Part shown: positions 14,420 through 21,366 of the stretch, piece by piece
How positions within the stretch are numbered: the first letter of the stretch is position 1
Layout of the letters: each line of letters opens with the position of its first letter
NCBI GenBank assembly: GCA_963169045.1
Contig: CAUJDF010000027.1
Span: forward strand, 1 to 35,855
Length of the DNA stretch: 35,855 bases
Origin: Myxococcota bacterium
GTDB taxonomy: Bacteria > Myxococcota_A > Bradymonadia > UBA7976 > UBA1532
Reading direction: 5' to 3'
Made by a program: the position numbers and the translations under genes
Notes under the pieces: generated by a model
What the model was told of the DNA's origin: nothing
The model's database searches: none
What the model saw: only the letters and a program-made list of their open reading frames with translations

Positions 14420-15500
14420 GGTGGTCGTCGTCGGCGCGGGCCCCGCGGGGCTCGCCACGGCCGCGTGCCTGCGGGCGCGCGGCGTGCCGTTCGTGGTGCT
14501 CGAGCGCGCCTCGGCGGTGGCCTCGTCGTGGCGCAACCACTACGAGCGCCTGCACCTGCACACGGTGAAGCGGCACTCGGCGCTGCCGATGGCGCCGTTC
14601 CCCGACGAGGCGCCGCGCTACCCGTCGCGCGACGAGGTGGTCGCCTACCTCGACGCGTACGCGCGCCGCTTCGAGATCGCGCCGCGCTTCGGCGAGCTGG
14701 TCCGGCGCATCCGGCCGGGCGAGGTCGAGACGGCGGCGCGGACGTACCCGGCGCGCGCCGTCGTCGTGTGCACCGGCTACAACCGCGTGCCCCACGTTCC
14801 GGCGTGGCCCGGCGAGCTCGGCGGCCCCGTGGTGCACAGCTCGGCGTATCGTAACGGCGCGCCCTACAAGGGAAAACGGGTGCTGGTGGTCGGCAGCGGC
14901 AACTCGGGCGCGGAGATCGCGCTCGACCTGTGGGAGCACGGCGCGCAGCCGACGTTGTCCATCCGCGGTCCGGTGCACGTCGTGCCGCGGGAGGTGTTCG
15001 GCATCCCGGCGCAGATCACGTCGCTGTACCTGTTCTCGCGGCTGCCGCCCAGGGTGGCCGACCGCGTCTCGCTGTTCACGCTGAACCGCGCCGTCGGCGA
15101 CCTGTCGCGCTGGGGCATCGAGCGGCCCGCGCTCGGACCCGTCTCGCAAGTGCTCGAGAAGAAACGCATTCCGCTGATCGACGTCGGGACGATCGATCTC
15201 GTCCGGCAGGGGAAGATCGCGGTGGCGAAGGACGTCGCGGGGTTCGCGCCGGACGAGGTGCGCTTCGTCGACGGGACGGCGCGGCCGTTCGACGCGGTGG
15301 TGCTGGCGACGGGCTACCGGACGGGCCTGCCGGACCTCGTCGAGGGCGTCGACTTCGACGCGCGCGGGCTGCCGCCCCGCTTCGGCGAAGAGGTCGCGCG
15401 AGGGCTCTCCTTCGTGGGCTTCCGCAACCCGCTGACGGGGCAGCTGCGCGACATCGCCGCCGAGGCGGAGCGTGTCGCGGCGCACATCGCGGGGGGCTGA
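14409..15500 (+). CDS. Flavin-dependent monooxygenase-like protein (FMO/YUCCA type)
   Basis: This 363-residue enzyme has an FAD-binding GAGPAG (9-14), an FMO-identifying-like LGGPVVHSSAY before the second dinucleotide motif, NADPH-binding GSGNSG (162-167) and a late ATGYR (300-304). Order, length and the VHVVPREVFG segment resemble plant and bacterial YUCCA-type flavin monooxygenases, which use NADPH and O2 to oxygenate small substrates. The F of the canonical FxGxxxHxxxY motif is L here. It overlaps the upstream membrane-protein gene by 11 bases, and its stop shares one base with the Rieske gene start (TGATG). It may act before or after the Rieske enzyme, or reduce it, since no ferredoxin or reductase gene is nearby. 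Confidence 0.85.
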   Translation: MAGEVVVVGAGPAGLATAACLRARGVPFVVLERASAVASSWRNHYERLHLHTVKRHSALPMAPFPDEAPRYPSRDEVVAYLDAYARRFEIAPRFGELVRRIRPGEVETAARTYPARAVVVCTGYNRVPHVPAWPGELGGPVVHSSAYRNGAPYKGKRVLVVGSGNSGAEIALDLWEHGAQPTLSIRGPVHVVPREVFGIPAQITSLYLFSRLPPRVADRVSLFTLNRAVGDLSRWGIERPALGPVSQVLEKKRIPLIDVGTIDLVRQGKIAVAKDVAGFAPDEVRFVDGTARPFDAVVLATGYRTGLPDLVEGVDFDARGLPPRFGEEVARGLSFVGFRNPLTGQLRDIAAEAERVAAHIAGG

Positions 15501-16477
15501 TGGCCGAGCTCGACCACTGGCACCCGGTGCTGTTGTCGCGCGAGCTCGGCGCGCGGCCGGCGGCGGTGCGGCTGTGCGGGCGCGAGCTGGTCGTGTTCCG
15601 GACGGGGACGGGTGTCGGCGCGCTGAGCGACGTGTGCCCGCACCGCGGCATGCGGCTGAGCGAGGGGCGCGTCGAGGACGGGCGCGTCGTGTGTCCGTAC
15701 CACGGCTGGCGCTGGGCCGCGGACGGGCGCGGCGAGAGCCCGGGCACGGCGACGGCGAAGCCCTGCGCGGAGGCGTTCGACGCGGTGGAGCGCGACGGCG
15801 CGGTCTGGGTGAAGCGGGCCGGCGCGGACGCGGCCTTCCCCGCGCTCGACGTGGGCGGCTGGTCGCTCGTCGGGCGCTTGCGGCGCCGCGCCCAGGCGCC
15901 GCTCGAGGTCGTGCTCGACAACTTCATCGAGGTGGAGCACACGCCGTCGATGCACGCGCTGCTCGGGTACCCGCTCGAGCGCATGGGCGAGGTGCGCTGC
16001 GAGGTGACGGCGACCGACACGACGGTGCGCGTCTACAACGAGGGTCCGCAGAAGCCGCTGCCGCGCGCGCTGAACCCGCTGTTCCAGCTGCGGGCGGGCG
16101 ATCTGTTCGTCGACGACTGGACGGTGCGCTTCTCGCCGGTCCACGCGGTCTACGAGCAGTACTGGCTCGACCCGGACACGCGCGCGCGGCGGCCGAACGC
16201 GCTGCGCATCGGGGTGTTCTTCGTGCCGGTGTCGGCGCAGGAGACCGACGTGGTGACGCTCGCGTACTCGCTGAAGTCGCCGTGGGCGCGCTTGGGGCTC
16301 AACGGGCTGCTGCTCGGGCTGACGCGCGCGTTCCTGGCGATGGAGATCGACCGGGACGTGGCGCTCGTCGGCCGGCTCGCCGACAAGTCGCCCGCGCTGA
16401 AGGGGCGGAGCCTGGGCCGCTTCGACAAGGCGCTCGTGCTCGCGCGCAAGCGCCTCGAGGCGATCTACCGGGGCTGA
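15500..16477 (+). CDS. Rieske non-heme iron oxygenase, catalytic subunit
   Basis: This 325-residue protein has an N-terminal Rieske [2Fe-2S] domain with C46-P-H48-R-G and C65-P-Y-H68-G-W. A catalytic domain follows with the mononuclear iron motif DNFIEVEHTPSMH (H147 and H152) and a downstream Asp in EIDRD (D284 or D286) as third ligand. Such enzymes hydroxylate, demethylate or desaturate aromatic and other substrates using electrons from a reductase. The substrate cannot be read from the sequence; the fold resembles single-component aromatic or pheophorbide-type oxygenases. It is translationally coupled to the flavoprotein gene and converges on the next gene with a 10-base gap. Confidence 0.9.
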   Translation: MAELDHWHPVLLSRELGARPAAVRLCGRELVVFRTGTGVGALSDVCPHRGMRLSEGRVEDGRVVCPYHGWRWAADGRGESPGTATAKPCAEAFDAVERDGAVWVKRAGADAAFPALDVGGWSLVGRLRRRAQAPLEVVLDNFIEVEHTPSMHALLGYPLERMGEVRCEVTATDTTVRVYNEGPQKPLPRALNPLFQLRAGDLFVDDWTVRFSPVHAVYEQYWLDPDTRARRPNALRIGVFFVPVSAQETDVVTLAYSLKSPWARLGLNGLLLGLTRAFLAMEIDRDVALVGRLADKSPALKGRSLGRFDKALVLARKRLEAIYRG

Positions 16478-16487
16478 CGGCGGCGCG

Positions 16488-18944
16488 TCAGGGCGCGTCG
16501 GCGAGGAAGAACACGGTGTGGTTGTTGGAGACGACCACGCCGGCGGCGGACTCGGCGATGTCCCACGGCGCGTGGGTGCCTTCGACGAGCACGGGCTCGC
16601 CGCCGCCGACGGGCGCCGCGAAGAGCCCGGTGTTGCCGCGGTCGCCGAAGAAGACGTAGCCGGCGTGCTCGGCGAGGAAGTGCGGCGCGCCGAGCCCGGG
16701 GGCGAAGACCGCGGCGTTCCCGCCGGCCAGCGGGACGCTGCTGACGTTGCGGCGGAAGGGCTCCGTCCACCAGACGCGCTCGGCGCCGACGTCGATGTCG
16801 TAGGCCGCCTGGTTGCGGGCGACGACGTCGGGGGCGGTGCCCGGGGGCGCGTCCTTGGCGAGGCGGAGCAGGCCGCTCGCGCGGTCGCCCGCCGCGAACC
16901 AGACGTGGGTGGCGTCGACGTCGAGGGCGCCGACGCCCTCCTGGGTGGCGAGGGGCTCGACGTCGCCGCCGGCGAGCGGCGCGCGCCCGACGCGGCCGGA
17001 CCACTCCTCCGAGAAGTACGCGTGCGTGGCGTCGACGACGAGGCGGTGCGGACCGCTCAGGCCGGACGCGACCACCTCGACGGCGCCGCCGCCGCGGGGG
17101 GCGCGGGCGACGCTGCCCTGGCCGACGCCGAACGCCTCGTTCGTCCAGTAGACGTGGGTGGCGTCGGAAGCGACCGCGAACGGGCGCGCCTGCCCCATCG
17201 CGACGCGGACGGGCGGGCCGCCGGCGAGCGGCGCCTCCCAGACGTCGCCGGTGTTCCAGTCGACCCAGTGGGCGGCGGTCACGTCGGCGGCGACGCCGTA
17301 GATGGCGCCGCCGGCGGCGGCGAGGACGACGGGCGGCAGGAACGGCAGCGGCACGCTCTCGAGGTTCGCCGGCGCGCTCGCGCCGCCCGCCGCGAGCGGG
17401 TTCTCGACGCGGACCGCGTGGGCGCCGGGCACCGCGAGGACGGCGGCGGGGATCGTCGCGATCACGAGCTCGGCGCGGTGGAACTCGGCGGCGACCGGCG
17501 CGCCGTCCACCGTGACGACCGCCGCGGGGTCGAAGCGCTCGCCGGCGATGTTGACGCGCGTGTCCGGCGCGCCGATGAAGATGCGCGGCCGGTTGAGGTT
17601 GCGGATGACGGGGCCGTTCGGGCTCGGCGCGCCGACCGTGAGCGGGAGCGCGTTGCTCGGGCCGCCCGCGTCGGTGACGGTGATCGTCACGATGCCGGCG
17701 TTCGCGAGCATCGCGGCGGGCACGACCGCGGTGAGCTCACCGTCCGCAACGAAGCCGGTCGCGAGCGGCTGGGCGTTCCCCCGCACGACGGCGGCCGCCG
17801 TGAAGCCCTGGCCGAGGACGCGGATCTGCGTGTCGGGCGCGCCGGCGGGCACCTCGTCCGGGTCGAGCGCGCTGAGGACGGGCGCCGCGCCGCCGCCGGT
17901 GATCGTGAAGGGGAGCGGCGCCGTCGCGCCGACGCCGGGGCGCTCCACGTCGACCTCGACGACGGCCGCGGCGAGCAGGGCGTCGGCGCCGACGGCGGCC
18001 TCGAGCGTCGTCGCGTCGACGAACGTCGTCGGCAGCGGGGCGCCGCCCCAGCGCACGACGTCGCCGAGCTCGAAGTCCGCGCCGGTCGCCCGCAGCGTGA
18101 AGGCCGGGCTGCCGGCGGGCGCCGTCGCCGGGTCCAGCGCGTCGAGCGTCGGCAGCGGCTCCGTGGTGACGGTGAGGCGCAGCACGATCTCGACCGCCAG
18201 GCCGAGCGCGTCGGTCACGCGCACCTGCAGGCGCGGGCTCGCGGTGTCGATGGGCGTGCCCTCGAGGACGCCGGCGGCGGAGAGCGTCAGGCCGCCCGGC
18301 AGCGAGCCGCCCGTCAGCGTCCAGGCGTAGGGCGGCGTGCCGCCGGACGCCTCGAGCGCCACGGGGCCGTAGGGCGCGCCGACGACGGCCGGCGGCAGGT
18401 TCGGATCCGTCGTGACGACGAGCGACCCCGGCGGCGTGACCACCACGACGACGCTGAAGTGGAGCGTCTCGGCGCGCAGCCCCTCCGGCACGGCGGTCGT
18501 CGGCAGCGCGGCGAACGTGGAGAGGTCGTCGGGCGCGATGAAGACGCCGGCGCCCTCCGCCGGGACCTCGGCGAGCGGCAGGGTGAGCGCGACCGGGGCG
18601 GCGAAGGTCTGGCCCGCCGGTCCGAGCACGTAGGCGCGGCCGAGCGGGCGGCCGGCGCCGATGGCGGCGGGCGGGTCGGCCTCGGCGATGGAGAGCTCCA
18701 CCTCGGCGCCGAGCGCGCCGGGCGGCACGGTGAGCGAGGCGCCCGAGGGGTGCGCGAGCGTGCCGCCGGCGGCGCCGATGCGGGCGGTCACGCGGACCGG
18801 CCCGCCGGCCGCGTCGGAGGTGGTGGCGGCGTCGGCGGCGGCGTCGGGATCGGGCGCGGCGGCGTCGCCCGGTGTGTCGTCGGCGCCGTCGTCGCCGCCG
18901 CACGCGGCGAGCGCCAGCGCGAGCGCGAGAAGCCAGGGTTTCAT
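16488..18944 (-). CDS. Lipoprotein with IPT/Ig-like domains and a C-terminal propeller-like repeat region
   Basis: This 818-residue protein has a lipoprotein signal (LAAC, C15) and an Asp/Ala linker to about residue 45. A ZU5-like segment begins GAAGGTLAHPSGASLTVPPGALG, and a putative Ig module contains PPYAWTLTGGSLPGGLTLS. Several IPT/TIG-like repeats follow (LDPATAPAGSPAF, LDPDEVPAGAPDTQIRV, LNRPRIFIGAPDTRVNI). The last 270 residues hold repeated strands of the type DATHVYWTNEA, DATHAYFSEEW, DATHVWFAAGD and GAERVWWTEPF, a beta-propeller pattern common in myxobacterial surface proteins. GGGAGG lies 6 bases before the ATG. It is probably exposed on the cell surface; the ligand is unknown. It converges on the Rieske gene and diverges from the DUF1456 gene. 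Confidence 0.88.
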   Translation of the reverse strand: MKPWLLALALALAACGGDDGADDTPGDAAAPDPDAAADAATTSDAAGGPVRVTARIGAAGGTLAHPSGASLTVPPGALGAEVELSIAEADPPAAIGAGRPLGRAYVLGPAGQTFAAPVALTLPLAEVPAEGAGVFIAPDDLSTFAALPTTAVPEGLRAETLHFSVVVVVTPPGSLVVTTDPNLPPAVVGAPYGPVALEASGGTPPYAWTLTGGSLPGGLTLSAAGVLEGTPIDTASPRLQVRVTDALGLAVEIVLRLTVTTEPLPTLDALDPATAPAGSPAFTLRATGADFELGDVVRWGGAPLPTTFVDATTLEAAVGADALLAAAVVEVDVERPGVGATAPLPFTITGGGAAPVLSALDPDEVPAGAPDTQIRVLGQGFTAAAVVRGNAQPLATGFVADGELTAVVPAAMLANAGIVTITVTDAGGPSNALPLTVGAPSPNGPVIRNLNRPRIFIGAPDTRVNIAGERFDPAAVVTVDGAPVAAEFHRAELVIATIPAAVLAVPGAHAVRVENPLAAGGASAPANLESVPLPFLPPVVLAAAGGAIYGVAADVTAAHWVDWNTGDVWEAPLAGGPPVRVAMGQARPFAVASDATHVYWTNEAFGVGQGSVARAPRGGGAVEVVASGLSGPHRLVVDATHAYFSEEWSGRVGRAPLAGGDVEPLATQEGVGALDVDATHVWFAAGDRASGLLRLAKDAPPGTAPDVVARNQAAYDIDVGAERVWWTEPFRRNVSSVPLAGGNAAVFAPGLGAPHFLAEHAGYVFFGDRGNTGLFAAPVGGGEPVLVEGTHAPWDIAESAAGVVVSNNHTVFFLADAP

Positions 18945-19049
18945 GGGGTCCTCCCTCAGGTGCGATGGAACATACACGCCCCGAGCGCGTGGAACGTCAG
19001 CCGGAAATGGAGCGGTCGGCGCGCGCCGTTTCGTGCGAGGCTGCGCGCC

Positions 19050-19502
19050 ATGACCCACAACGACGTCCTGCGAAGCCTGCGCTACGTGCTGCGCGTCGAC
19101 GACGCCGGCCTCGCCGCCATCGTCGCCCTCGGGGGCTATCCGGCGACGCCGGAGCAGGTCGCCGCCTGGCTCAAGCGCGAGGGCGAGCCGGGCTTCCGCG
19201 AGCTCCCCGAGGATGTGATGGCGCGATTCCTCAATGGTCTCGTGTACTTCAAGCGAGGTCGCGACGAGAGCCGGCCGCCGCTGCCGGTCGAGGCGCCGGT
19301 CACGAACAACACGGTGCTGAAGAAGCTGCGCGTCGCCTTCGAGCTGAAGGACACCGACATCATCGCGCTGATCGAGAAGGCCGGGCCGCACAAGGTGAGC
19401 AAGGCCGAGCTCGGCGCATTCTTCCGCGCGCGCGGCCACCGCAACTACCGCGAGTGCGGCGACCAGTTCCTGCGCAACCTGCTGCGGGCGCTCGCCGCCT
19501 GA
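19050..19502 (+). CDS. DUF1456 / YehS family protein
   Basis: This 150-residue cytoplasmic protein consists of two copies of the DUF1456 module. The first begins MTHNDVLRSLRYVLRVDD and ends near FLNGLVYFKRG; the second begins TNNTVLKKLRVAFELKDTD and ends FLRNLLRALA. The family includes E. coli YehS; its function is not established. The ATG has no clear ribosome site; it sits after AGGCTGCGCGCC, the same spacing seen before other likely leaderless starts here. The stop abuts the convergent lipoprotein gene with no gap. Confidence 0.88.
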   Translation: MTHNDVLRSLRYVLRVDDAGLAAIVALGGYPATPEQVAAWLKREGEPGFRELPEDVMARFLNGLVYFKRGRDESRPPLPVEAPVTNNTVLKKLRVAFELKDTDIIALIEKAGPHKVSKAELGAFFRARGHRNYRECGDQFLRNLLRALAA

Positions 19503-20051
19503 TCAGAACGCGGCGGACCGGCAGAGCGCCGCCACCTGGTCGCGGAGGGCGTCCTCGGGGATCCACTCGTTCTCGCAGCGCAGGCGCGTGCCGCCGACCT
19601 CGAAGACCGCGTGGTACTCCGTCTTCGGGTTGGGATCGGTGCCGCCGACGTTCACCTTCAGCGTCGCCGCGAAGCCGCCGGGCCGCGGCTCCTGCGTGAC
19701 GATCTCGGCGGTCGTCCCCTGCACCCAGCCCTTCTTCTTGTGCTCGATGTAGGCGTCGGCGGCGTTCGGGAGCGACGTCGGCGCGTGGCCGATGCGCGTG
19801 GTCGACGAGCGGCCGTCCGCCAGCGGCGCCTGGAAGACCCACAGGTCGCTGTCGGCGATGTACTCGCTCTTCCAGCCGTCGGGCAGCGTGACCTTCAGGC
19901 CGTCGAGCTTCTTCGGCTTCTCGGCCTGGATGGGCGGCGCCGGCGGCGGCGCCTCGGTCTTCGCCGCCTCCGACTTCGGGGCCGGCGCCTTGGGCGCGTC
20001 CTTCTGGCCGCACGCGGCGATCCACAGCGCCAACACGACGAGGTACCTCAT
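19503..20051 (-). CDS. Small lipoprotein of unknown function
   Basis: This 182-residue protein has a lipoprotein signal (IAAC, C14), then a Lys/Ala/Pro linker (about 17-50), then a compact domain of about 125 residues beginning LDGLKVTLPDGWKSEYI. That domain resembles the PsbP/DUF1795-type fold of secreted proteins, with a Cys pair (C153-range RCENE and ALCRS near the end) that may form a disulfide; this likeness is weak. GGAGGGGGAG precedes the ATG. It follows the rRNA methyltransferase gene by 14 bases on the same strand and may be co-transcribed, without an obvious functional link. Confidence 0.78.
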   Translation of the reverse strand: MRYLVVLALWIAACGQKDAPKAPAPKSEAAKTEAPPPAPPIQAEKPKKLDGLKVTLPDGWKSEYIADSDLWVFQAPLADGRSSTTRIGHAPTSLPNAADAYIEHKKKGWVQGTTAEIVTQEPRPGGFAATLKVNVGGTDPNPKTEYHAVFEVGGTRLRCENEWIPEDALRDQVAALCRSAAF

Positions 20052-20065
20052 GTCTCCCCCCTCCG

Positions 20066-21259
20066 CTACGCGTCGTACAGGTAGAAGTAGCCCCGCAGGG
20101 GGCCGTTGTTGAGCGGCTTCTCGATGCGCGGCCGCCCGCCGAACGCCGTCACGAACTCGGGGTTGGCGACGAGGATGCCGGCGCGCCAACCGCGGAACTG
20201 GCGGCACCACGCGCCGAGGTCGCGATAGAGCCGCAGGAGCTCGCGCGGCTCGAGGCGCTCGCCGTACGGCGGGTTGCAGAGGATGAGGCCGCGCTCGGGA
20301 TCGAAGCCGCGCGCTCGCGCCGCGTCGAGCACGACGCGCGGCTGCAGGTCGCGGAAGTCGCCGCGGCTCGTCCGCACGAGGTCGGCCACGCCGGCCCGCG
20401 CGACGTTCTGGCGCGAGCGGGCGTGGGTCGCCGGATCGAGCTCGTTGGCGAAGACGAGCGGCCGCGTGTCGCCGAACAGCGCCTCCGCCGGCGCGCGCAG
20501 CGCCTCGTCCAGCGGCGGCAGGCGCGTCGCCGCCGGCGCCCGCGGCGGCACCCACACCGGGCGTCCCTGGGCCATGCAGGCGGCCTCGATGGCGATCGTG
20601 CCCGAGCCGGCCATCGGATCGACGAGGACCTCGGCGCGCCCGTCGTGCCGCGCCAGCATCACCAGGACCGCGGCCAGGTTCTCGCGCAGCGGCGCCGCGC
20701 CGCCGCCCTCGGTGCGGTAGCCGCGCAGGTTCATCGCCTGCCCGGCGAGGTCGATCGAGACGGTGACCACGTCCTCGTGGGCGTTCACCACGAAGAAGAC
20801 GTCGGGCGCGTCGGCGTCCACCGAGAGCCGCATCCCGCGCGCCGCCGCCCCGTCGATCAGCGCGTTCTTCACGACGCCCACCATCTGCCGGCCGCCGGCG
20901 GCGAACGTGCGGGTCGCGCCCGGCGACACGCTGAACGTCGCGCCGTCGCGCAGCCACGGCCGCGTCTCCTGTCGCACGGCGTCGCAGAGGTCGTCGTACA
21001 GCGGCTCGAGGCGCGTCGCGCGGCTCTCGTACAGGTCCCAGAGCACCCGCGAGGCCGTGCGGTGGTACCGGACGGCGACGGCGGCGAGATCGGCGCGGAA
21101 CGGATAGCGGAGCCCGCCGAGCCCGACCTTCTGCGGCTCGGGCAGGCGGAAGCCCTTCAGCGCGCGCCCGGCGAGGCGCGACATCTCGCCGGCCATGACC
21201 TTGTTGGTGCCGGCGACGCCGGCGAGCGCGAGGTGGTCGACGAGGGCGGGCGGTGGCAT
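20066..21259 (-). CDS. RlmL-type 23S rRNA guanine-N2 methyltransferase
   Basis: This 397-residue protein resembles the N-terminal half of E. coli RlmL/RlmKL, which methylates guanine-2445 of 23S rRNA using S-adenosylmethionine. An N-terminal ferredoxin-like/THUMP region (about 1-190) includes GVVKNALIDGA and ends NLRGYRTEGG. The methyltransferase domain follows, with SAM motif DPMAGSGTIAIEA (from about 212) and catalytic NPPYGERL (from about 325). The fused RlmK half is absent, which is usual outside enterics. I chose the ATG at 21259, with GAAGGA 11 bases upstream; an in-frame TTG at 21277 would add six residues. It is transcribed divergently from the RCC1-like lipoprotein. Confidence 0.88.
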   Translation of the reverse strand: MPPPALVDHLALAGVAGTNKVMAGEMSRLAGRALKGFRLPEPQKVGLGGLRYPFRADLAAVAVRYHRTASRVLWDLYESRATRLEPLYDDLCDAVRQETRPWLRDGATFSVSPGATRTFAAGGRQMVGVVKNALIDGAAARGMRLSVDADAPDVFFVVNAHEDVVTVSIDLAGQAMNLRGYRTEGGGAAPLRENLAAVLVMLARHDGRAEVLVDPMAGSGTIAIEAACMAQGRPVWVPPRAPAATRLPPLDEALRAPAEALFGDTRPLVFANELDPATHARSRQNVARAGVADLVRTSRGDFRDLQPRVVLDAARARGFDPERGLILCNPPYGERLEPRELLRLYRDLGAWCRQFRGWRAGILVANPEFVTAFGGRPRIEKPLNNGPLRGYFYLYDA

Positions 21260-21353
21260 CTCGGCGGCGTCCTTCAAAGTGGCGGGCGCGGTGGCGGGCC
21301 GGAATCTACATCAGCGCCACCGCGGCCGATCACGGAACCGCGGCGGTCGCTGT

Positions 21354-21359
21354 TAGACT
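21354..21359 (+). promoter_or_regulatory. -10-like element directly before an ATG (leaderless start)
   Basis: TAGACT ends 7 bases before the ATG at 21367, followed by CCGCGCC, and there is no Shine-Dalgarno sequence. This spacing places transcription initiation at the start codon. The -35 region, 17 bases upstream, is poor (CACGGA), so this call rests on the -10 and on similar arrangements elsewhere in the window. Confidence 0.35.
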
Positions 21360-21366
21360 CCGCGCC

